DNA of 64,000 bases, from the NCBI GenBank assembly GCA_016508695.1, contig VNKQ01000008.1:310001-374000 (forward strand), given 5' to 3'. Below are positions 56,568 to 64,000 of the stretch, piece by piece. Numbering within the stretch: the stretch's first letter is position 1; the number at the start of each line of letters is the position of its first letter. The notes beneath the pieces are model-generated. The model saw only the letters and a program-made list of their open reading frames with translations, searched no databases and was not told the DNA's origin. The translations under genes were made by a program, and so were the position numbers. Origin of the DNA: Hyphodiscus hymeniophilus. Lineage: Eukaryota > Ascomycota > Leotiomycetes > Helotiales > Hyphodiscaceae.

Positions 56568-57956
56568 ATGTCCAATCTGGACCAAATCGTGAAAGGCGCA
56601 CCACCGCCAGGAACCCAGATCACAGCCCCATCGACGTCGCCCATCATATCCGCTGACACGCCCAATCCCTCCTCTCTCCCCGATCCGTTAGCATCACTCC
56701 CCTCGTCGCCTCCCCAAATCTACCTCAACCTTCTAATCCTCGAAGCCTCCTTACGTTCCCAATGGCTCCAGCTTCGGACCCGTCGCCGCCAACACACCTT
56801 CTTCCTGACTCTGCTCGCAGCTTGGACGGTAGCCTTCGGATATCTGCTCTTCTTCGCCCCGCGTGAGGATGGCAGCGGCGTTGGAGGCTCCGTATACTGG
56901 GCCGTGGAAATGATGCAGAACATGGCGTTTGGCAGCGGGATTGTGACGGGGATACTGTTCTATGCGACTGGGTCCTGGGAGCGGGGTATTCGCTGGCCGA
57001 GGAGATGGTATGGACATACGAACAAGGGACTTCGAGGGTTCAACTGCAAGTTGGTGGTTATCAAGCAGCCGAAGTGGAAGGAGATGCTTTCTATGCTCTC
57101 GTTTGTGTTTTCATATAGTTTGTTCTCGAGTAGTTATGGGAGCTCGTATCGCTTTGTTAATCAAGAGCTCTTAGTGGAATCTGAAAAGGCTGTACGAACT
57201 GGAGGGCATCACGCGCTACCTAATATCCACGAGGATGAATATACGGAGGGCTATGAGGAGGATCTGGCATCGGGAGGGGATTACATCAAGCTCTTATTGC
57301 TGCCGAAACCTTTCTCTCCCCATTTCAGAGAAAATTGGGAAGTTTATCGGACGGAGTATTGGGAAAAGGAGAATGAGCGGAGAGCGGTGCTGAGAGGGAG
57401 GATGAAGGGGAGGGATAAGAAGCTTGCCAAGGAGCAAGGTGATTGGTTTTGGTGGACTGGGTATCGAGGATGGAAGAGAGGGGGGACACCGGATATTGAA
57501 AAGACGCATCATGTTCAGAGATCGGGTATCCTTGACAGTCATGGGAGGCGCGTGAGGAGTGCAAGTGTAAGAGCTGGGTCGCATTCAAGGAACTCTTCGA
57601 GAAGTGTTACGCCTACGGCAGAAGTCGAGGATGGTGTCACAGGCGGCCATGCGAGGAGAGGAAGCACGGCTTCAAATGCTTCTGATAGACGGAGGAAGAA
57701 GACTGGAAGCATGAGAGTCCAGAAACTCACCCCGGCTGGATCTCGCTCTGTTACTCCGGATGTGCCTTCACCGTTGGTCAGGGAGAACAGCTTTACCAGT
57801 GTATCTTCTCTGGATATCGAGCGGTCAGGCACGCCTGGTGATGGAGACTCTGTTCGATCGACTAAGAAGTCTTCTGTGAAAGGTGGAACTCCTCCACGGA
57901 AAGCTGGATCTACTAGAGCTGGAAAGCAAGTTGTGGAAGATGAAGAGAGCAAATGA
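56568..57956 (+). CDS. spo7: Spo7-like regulatory subunit of the Nem1-Spo7 phosphatase
   Basis: Spo7 binds Nem1 at the nuclear envelope/ER, where the pair dephosphorylates the Pah1 lipin and so controls phospholipid versus triacylglycerol synthesis and nuclear shape. This single-exon gene encodes 462 aa. The family core is clear: SPPQIYLNLLILEASLRSQW, then two membrane segments (FFLTLLAAWTVAFGYLLFF and MAFGSGIVTGILFYATG), followed by RWPRRWYGHTNKGLRGFNCK and the KLLLLPKPFSP...REGWE-like ENWEVYRTEYWEKE block. The C-terminal ~170 residues are basic and Ser-rich with RSVTP-type sites, much longer than in yeast Spo7, and presumably regulatory. The ATG at 56568 fits the family start. Confidence 0.93.
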   Translation: MSNLDQIVKGAPPPGTQITAPSTSPIISADTPNPSSLPDPLASLPSSPPQIYLNLLILEASLRSQWLQLRTRRRQHTFFLTLLAAWTVAFGYLLFFAPREDGSGVGGSVYWAVEMMQNMAFGSGIVTGILFYATGSWERGIRWPRRWYGHTNKGLRGFNCKLVVIKQPKWKEMLSMLSFVFSYSLFSSSYGSSYRFVNQELLVESEKAVRTGGHHALPNIHEDEYTEGYEEDLASGGDYIKLLLLPKPFSPHFRENWEVYRTEYWEKENERRAVLRGRMKGRDKKLAKEQGDWFWWTGYRGWKRGGTPDIEKTHHVQRSGILDSHGRRVRSASVRAGSHSRNSSRSVTPTAEVEDGVTGGHARRGSTASNASDRRRKKTGSMRVQKLTPAGSRSVTPDVPSPLVRENSFTSVSSLDIERSGTPGDGDSVRSTKKSSVKGGTPPRKAGSTRAGKQVVEDEESK

Positions 57957-58348
57957 ACATTGTCTTCTATTGGGGTCGTCTTTGAGAAGCGTGTTTCTAC
58001 TCATCTGCGTGATATTGAACATGCATCAAAACGCTAAGACCATTTCTTAAAAGGATGCCCTGCCACTCTATCATGGCACAAATGGGAAACATTTTGATTA
58101 TGTCATCAAAGGATGGTGAGTCGGCTAAACTTCGGTGCTTCGCTACCAACATCCGGAGATCTCTGGCTTGCCTCCATGTCATTCACTATTTTAGTATTGC
58201 TGCGTGAAAGGTCAAGATTGAATCCCTTATATCTTGAGCTCAGACTGGCCACCGCCACTTGCTGCCTCTGAATTGCTGCAATTGACTCACCACTCGAACT
58301 AAGGCAGCAATCCTTCTCTAACATCGTCGGCAGGTCAGTTACAACCTT
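57957..58348. other. Intergenic
   Basis: About 0.39 kb between Spo7 and the phosphatase-like gene, both on the + strand. Only UTR and promoter are expected; nothing else seen. Confidence 0.5.
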
Positions 58349-59474
58349 ATGCCAAAGTCTCAGATCATGACGGAAGGCAACATGACAATCGAAATGGAAA
58401 CAGAAATACGAGCACTTCTACCTGCACGCGTTGGCACCTACCCGTCTTCCAATCATGTCCGTATGACTGGCGTGGCTGTCGCTTCAGAGGGAAGTGCATC
58501 ACATACTACTGGAGTTACTCCAGCTGGCGACTACTTCTGGCGTGTAAGTCCGATCAAAACCCAAGAGCATGAGCCCTCAGCTAACGTCTTCGCAGGCCCC
58601 GTCACCACCTCACATCCACATCCCGCCGACTCCCGAAGATTCGAACATCCTTCTCCCTCACGCGGAGATACTTCTTGGCGACCAGGCAAACCAAGAAGTA
58701 CTCAAAACGATTACCAATTACTACTACACCCCTCGGCCGACTGACTGGAGATACGAATGGCGACGGCAGGCCCAGCAGATACTCTCCTTTCTTTACCTTG
58801 GACCCTCTATCGCCACGAAGAACCTCGACTTATTGAGACAAGAAGGCATAACAATGCTCCTATGTGTGAGAGACTCAAAATCAGCTATGGGAAACTTTTT
58901 GAGCGGAGAGAAGGTCGCACAGCAACTCGGTATCGAGGCAGCACATGTTGATGTAGCAAACACTCAGCACCTCACACATCGCCTCCGAGATGCAGTGACC
59001 ATCATCAACGACCATCTTGTGCAGCAATATCGACAACGCAGCACTGGCGATCCGGACGAGAAGGTTTGGGGCAAAGTTCTCTTGTTCTGTGAGTCTGGGA
59101 ACGAGCGATCTGCGTGTGTGGCGGCAGCCTATCTCATTTTTATGTTTGAGGTCAACCTGGTTGGTGCCATCCAATATGTCCAAGCTCATCGATTCTGTGT
59201 TGCTTTCGACGATGGCCATAAGAATCTACTTCGGAGTTTCGAAGAGATGGTCCAAGCCGAGAAGATGACTTTGAGAGCCAGACCACAAGCTCCAGCTCAA
59301 GCTTCTAAAGCGATGGTAAAGAGAAGTCGAGATGATATGGATGAAGGTATCGAGATGGAACTGGACCAAGCTGATGATGAGGCACGATTTGATGGTCGCC
59401 GGGTGTTTGCTCCGTTCAGGGATAATAGCTTTCACAACTCGACAGCTATGGATAGAAATGGGTATACGTTTTGA
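58349..59474 (+). CDS. Dual-specificity phosphatase-like protein (STYX-like layout)
   Basis: Exons are 58349-58543 and 58596-59474 (357 aa); the 52-nt intron is GTAAGT...CTAAC...CGCAG. After a disordered N-terminus, the DSP-type fold begins at WRRQAQQILSFLYLGPSIA, a standard DSP opening, followed by GITMLLCVRDS. The P-loop is LLFCESGNERSACVAAAYLI, so the CX5R signature (C-ESGNE-R) is kept, but the usual His before Cys is Phe. The general-acid Asp may sit in AAHVDVANTQ. The FVAFDDGHKNLL-like segment FCVAFDDGHKNLLRSFEE closes the domain. The C-terminal ~70 residues are charged. Catalytic activity is uncertain; a phosphotyrosine-binding pseudophosphatase is possible. Confidence 0.85.
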
Positions 59475-60212
59475 TATGGACGGATTTTTGCATTGGCGAG
59501 GTTGAGGCGTTGAGACATTGGCAATTGCCCAAGGATGAGCCGGCGTTACGAAATACCCTTTTGAAGATTATGGCTGGACTGTGAACCCCAGATCGGGTCT
59601 CCATGAGAATCGGCTGTCGGTTCAGCAGCGCCAAATAGAGGAGTACAACATGCTTATTCTATAATACACTCATTACCCGTGTGATCCCAGTGGCGGTGAC
59701 TAAATTCGACCTCGAACCACCTGGGTTTCAGGAAGAATCTTGGGATGTACAGGACGAGATTAATGATACTCCCAAACAAGCAAATCTAGGGCGTATGAAG
59801 GACGTTTTGCCGGATCGTTGTAAGTCCAGGTACCATTGAGTAGGCTGGTTGCAAGGCTTCCAGAGAAGAGTTTGATTAGCTTCACTTCGATGAGAAGCAC
59901 GACCTTCTATCTGAATAGTATCGTCAACATATTTGCTCAACTACCTTAGCTTCTTTATCTCGCGTGTTGACTTGCTATGTTGCGCGCCTCAACCAACACA
60001 ACAGCTTCACGCTCTTGTCTCCCACGGCCTCAATCTCAAACATATTGCCATTTATCTAATATAGCAACTCAAATTCACCAGTACTATATCATGCAAAAGC
60101 CTCTATTGTCTCTCCCATTGTGCATATTTCAACACTAGCCTTCTTGTAAGGAACAATTCACTTCCACCTCACAATACGCACCACAATAGCACGTCCGAGA
60201 CAATAGCAAATA
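59475..60212. other. Intergenic
   Basis: About 0.74 kb between the phosphatase-like gene and the large + strand gene. No gene supported; a CA-rich leader precedes the ATG at 60213. Confidence 0.5.
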
Positions 60213-63200
60213 ATGCGCCTACGAAACAACACCCGCCCACCAGGCCGCTACCGCGAAGAGGAAGTCGAAGATCTTCCTGCCAATCCTTCCTTCGTCGTCC
60301 CCACCGTCGCCTTCAATCCGAATCTGAGGCCTGCTGTTTTCCCGACGCTGGAGTGGAATGAGACCTTGGAAGATCGGCTGAAGAAAGAGGAAGAGCGCAA
60401 GAAAGACAAAGAGAAAGAGAGAACGCAGAGACCAGCGGCAGTTTTCAAAGATACGAGAACTGTACCCGTCATGGAGCGAAACGATGATATTATGCAGCTG
60501 CCCAATGGCGTTTGGGTTTCTACCTTGGGAGACCCAGGCGAGTTCGATCCTTATGCTGTGGGCTTCAGCGGCGATGAGGATGAAGATCAGCCACAGGAGA
60601 GATGGATTCCACCCGTAAGTTGTCCCATTGCCTTACCTTATCATCATCACCTACTGACCAAATCAAGGTTCTCTCACAGCAAAAGTACTGGTCCGATCTC
60701 TCAGATGGCATGAGACTCGTCATCATCCGTGAGCTCACCGATCACATGGACTTCGAGGATGCGGTATCGTTCCTTCAGATCGAAGATCAAGAGTTCGATG
60801 ATTTCATTCAACTCTGTACGGACGAGCTCAACATTCGAGAGGAGGCTCAAGCTAGAGAAGCTAGGATTCAGGAGCGTCAGATAGCGTTGCGTGATAGCGG
60901 TGATGAAGATGACGATGCGTTTGGGCGGATCATTGATGAGGAGATGGCGAGAGGTGATATGAGAATGTCGGCAATGTGGAAGTGTGAGTCGTCACCTCGC
61001 TGAAACTTTGGCGGGGATGAAAGCTAAATTTGGATGATAGTCTCTCGAGAGGAAGTCTTCACTGCCAAAAACTTCATGGGCAATTACCGATTCAGAGAGG
61101 AGTTTGAGGATGTCAAAGGCGTCGATATCGAAGAGCTCAATCGCGTGCCTTCATTTGAGATCTTGTCGGCTATTCAAATTCGTCTCGAGATGTACATCGG
61201 CGTCGAGACGAACTACGAGGCACTGGACCTAGGACTCGACCTTCAAGCATATATGAACAGAGACACCCCAGTCGACGGCGAATTTGAAGGGGATATTGAA
61301 GAACTCCAAGAGCTTGACAACGTCTCAACTATGAGTGGCAGCGTCCAACATGCTTTCGTCGCAGCACCCGCTCAGAGCGCCTCTCGCTTCGCTAACCCTC
61401 CAACCGCAGTACTCCAGACTACAGAGCCCTCTGCAAAGCTGGCGAAACCAAATTCTCCCAAGAAAGATATAGAGAGAGATGGAATCGAGAATGCACTCAT
61501 TAGGAAAAGAGGTCGGCCTAGGAAATCGGACAAAATCATCAAAGGTCCTAGTCGGTTGCGAGAGGTTACCAATGCCGCGGATTTCAAGACTCCTGATCAC
61601 TCACCAAAAGATCAATCAGATGCCCCCAGCTCACTCATCGATCCTGCTCTAATTACACCAGTTCCGAGAAGTATTCAAAATCTGGCTCGGTCTCCGTTCA
61701 AGGAGTTCTCGTCGGCGTCACCCCCATCGAAGCATTCTGCTTCATTCCGTGACGATCTCCCGGCTCAGCCTGCTTCTACGTCGCCTCCCAAAGGCTCATC
61801 GCGTTCTGATGATTCGGAACTGGCAGTTGAGAACGCTCTGGGTATTCAATTAAGCCCAAGTGTTGAGGATACTACGAGAATTGGGATTGATCAGTATGCT
61901 CCAATAGTTGAGGGCATCCTACAGGCTGAGGATGTTCATGTTGCACGAAGCATTCGAAATGTTCAAGATGTTCCAACTGGTCAGGCTACCGCGCTCATCG
62001 AAGCCAGCCCAAGATTTCAAGAGGCTCGACCCGCTCATACCTCTTCGATCACTCAGAATGCCCAGCATAATCCTATAGCTCAGGTCAAGTCAAGCATTGA
62101 AGCTACCAAGCCTCTTCAGTCTGAAACGAACATGAGATCTGGTCAACACAGCAGCCCTTTGGCCGGATCAAAGGCCTCTATGCCTGTCGATCTGGTGTCG
62201 AGTTCACAGCCAGTTGCAAAACCACCGGTCTTTCAATCCACCATCAAGTATGAAGAGAACGCAGTTGATTCATCTGCTCCCAATGATCCGATAATGTCGA
62301 ATAGTGGCCCAGGACTTATTCCAGCGTCTTTTGAATGGACTGGTGGCGAAGAGGGTCAATCATCATCTTCAAGAACGACTCCAGCAACGATGTCGCGTAT
62401 CAATCAACCGATGAGCCAGATGAATCAACTACCGTCCAGTAGCACGGTAGCATCAGCCTCGAATGATACAATTAGTACCGAAACCTCTGCTCACAGCAGC
62501 AAGTGCTACAGTCCGACGCCGCTGCATTTCCAGGACTGGAGAACTCAAGGAATTCCTCCTGATAAGAGTCCCAAAACCCCTCCTCAGTCTAAAGTATCAG
62601 AGGCTCTTCAAGGAAAGAGAGACCACGAGAGCGGCGGTGCAGCGACCGAAAACCCAGCTAAGAAGCCTCGACTTGAGCAGCCAAGTCAACAGAATATGGC
62701 GGGCGTAAATATCGATAGTGCTAAGGCGATAGAGAACCTTGCAACAGATGCACAATGGCAGACAGCACCCCACACTACTAATTCAGATCTCCCAGAGAAA
62801 TCGAACGGCGGTTTAGTCGAGCCTCGAACTCCTATCAAAACACCCATCGGTAACCCAAACCCGCCGAAGAGACCAAGAAAGCAATCGCTTCCCAAAGCAG
62901 AGGCTGCAAAGATTACTGGTGAAAATCTCAAAGAAGTAGCTGAGGATGAATCCAAGAAACTCGGCGCCCCTCCCCCGATCTTTGAAGAAAAGACTCGATC
63001 CGCCGCCAAGCATGCCAGAACGACCAGTCAGTCAAGCACGGAGAGTATCGACATCCTTCAATCTACCCCCTCGAAGAATATCGAAGATTCGAATGTTCCG
63101 CGCATACAACAAATCCCAGATCCTACTAAGTCCAAGGTCGAAGTACAGATCCCCGCCCAAAAGAGAGCCGCCTCAGAGCTACTAGCTGGATCTATTGAGC

Positions 63201-63583
63201 AGTCAGGATCCTCAGCTAAGAAGTTGAAGAGAGGATCAGTCTTCTCATCTTTTCTTCCCAAAGACACAAATGATCAAATACATGCAAATGCACAGGTGGC
63301 AACAAAGGCAATGACTAGTGTTGATAAGAAGGTTCCTATGGAACGGAAGGCTATGAAGCCAACGAGCAGGGCCTCTTCAAGGACGCTTCTTACTTCTGAG
63401 GATGATGACAGTGGAGCTGGCTCCACTGCTCAATCTTCCATGCATGATCCTCCAGCTCAGATGAAGGGAGGCAAGAAGAAGGTCACCGCTGCGAAGAAGA
63501 TGACAACTGCTTCTGAGGGCGATCAAAGTAGGACGGAATCAGCCAATGCCAGCTCCATGCAGAGTCCTCCGGCTCAGGTCTAA
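60213..63583 (+). CDS. Large disordered nuclear-type protein (3 exons)
   Basis: Exons are 60213-60614, 60668-60983 and 61041-63583 (1086 aa as read). Introns are 53 nt (GTAAGT, CTGACC branch, ending TCAAG; an in-frame alternative ends TCACAG) and 57 nt (GTGAGT...GATAG). The N-terminal third is the ordered part: FVVPTVAFNPNLRPAVFPTLEW, a Lys/Glu coiled segment, KYWSDLSDGMRLVIIRELTD and FSREEVFTAKNFMGNYRF. The remaining ~750 residues are Ser/Pro/Lys-rich and disordered, with an AT-hook-like RKRGRPRKSDK (~genomic 61500) and basic KKPRLEQ and KKLKRG clusters that suit nuclear localisation. Chromatin association is an inference. The reading stops at TAA 63581-63583, immediately before a Lys-rich tail open in the +1 frame. 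Confidence 0.78.
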
Positions 63584-63749
63584 GGGAACTAAGAAGACTG
63601 CGGAGGGTGGAAATTCCACTGCTCCGAAGGCCACCGCACCAAAAACTACGGCTCCGAAAGCAACAGTTGGCAAGTCCAAGGCAACAAAGGGCCGGAAGCA
63701 GGCAGCAGCTGAGGATGAGGAAGATGGCTCTGATGAGTTAGCACCTTGA
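63584..63749 (+). pseudogene. Out-of-frame Lys-rich tail of the preceding gene
   Basis: After ...SPPAQV-stop, the +1 frame reads KGTKKTAEGGNS, four TAPKAT-like repeats, KSKATKGRKQAAAEDEE and a stop at 63747-63749. This matches the style of the preceding repeat (PPAQMKGGKKKVTAAKK). Dropping one T from GGTCTAAGG would rejoin the frames and add ~54 residues. No intron of usable length can do this (the only GT-AG span is 16 nt). Confidence 0.6.
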
Positions 63750-64000
63750 AAGCTGGATACCATGATATATTAGAATAGATTCTTGCTGCAGCTGAGAATG
63801 CCTCATCATGCGGAAGCTGAATAGCATCAGATAGATGGATATGTTAGATTAAAAAAACACGGCAAATGATACCACGTCTTTACATGACATTTCTCATCTC
63901 CACTATACGAAGTGCCCCTAGGATGAGAAGAACCATACCTTCACTGTCAGATAACGGCTTAGAAGACTATGAGGGAGTAAACCACAGTACTTAGCGGGCT
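63750..64000. other. 3' flank at window end
   Basis: The last 0.25 kb contains no recognisable gene; probably 3' UTR and intergenic sequence. Confidence 0.5.

Noticed and set aside
63539..63763. A minus-strand frame at the end of the window
   Set aside because: Antisense to the Lys/Ala-rich tail repeats of the large + strand gene.
1..64000. tRNA, rRNA, CRISPR arrays, bacterial-style operons
   Set aside because: No TTCRANY-type T-loop with matching stems, no regular spaced repeats, and a clearly eukaryotic intron-bearing gene structure.

Overview
The window is a piece of nuclear chromosome from a filamentous ascomycete (Pezizomycotina; the gene set looks like Leotiomycetes/Helotiales, but that placement is only an inference). 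The evidence is monocistronic genes on both strands with short GT-AG introns (mostly 44-70 nt), CTAAC/CTGAC branch sites near acceptors, and fungus-specific families: Zn2Cys6 regulators, a Spo7 homologue, a DHN-melanin type scytalone dehydratase and a UNC93-like MFS protein. I reconstructed exon structures by hand from donor/acceptor sites and frame continuity. No tRNA, rRNA, CRISPR or intact transposon was recognised.

Layout. 0.1-7.9 kb: an unknown Ser/Pro-rich protein, the replication initiator ORC4 (AT-hooks, PHD finger, AAA+), a small SAM methyltransferase and a DUF7907-like protein. 7.9-11.3 kb: gene-poor, with one decayed coding fragment. 11.3-31 kb: an accessory block with an AflR-like Zn2Cys6 regulator, an SDR, scytalone dehydratase, a small secreted Cys protein, a second Zn2Cys6 regulator, an unknown protein with a possible frameshift, two more SDRs and a multidrug-type MFS exporter. 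This resembles a tailoring/regulator/transport neighbourhood of secondary metabolism, but no PKS, NRPS or terpene core enzyme is present. 32-36.2 kb: a family III CoA-transferase, a relic of an intradiol ring-cleavage dioxygenase whose catalytic core has been deleted, and an alpha/beta hydrolase, probably a degraded aromatic-catabolism locus. 37-38.8 kb: a UNC93-like MFS gene. 38.8-44.5 kb: a gene-poor island with coding relics and an inverted repeat. 44.5-46.5 kb: a divergent pair encoding RpiB/LacAB-type and TIM-type sugar-phosphate isomerases, the enzyme pair used in erythritol/erythrulose catabolism. 47-64 kb: core-like genes: an AIF/AMID-type oxidoreductase with a GC-AG intron, a multi-pass membrane protein, a GPI-anchored Ser/Thr-rich surface protein, an ABHD4/5-like hydrolase, Spo7, a dual-specificity-phosphatase-like protein and a large disordered protein whose Lys-rich tail is cut off by an apparent 1-nt frameshift.

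The strongest leads are the internally deleted dioxygenase, the isomerase pair, the scytalone dehydratase with a hidden 51-nt in-frame intron and an altered active site, and the two possible frameshifts (22.2 kb and 63.58 kb).
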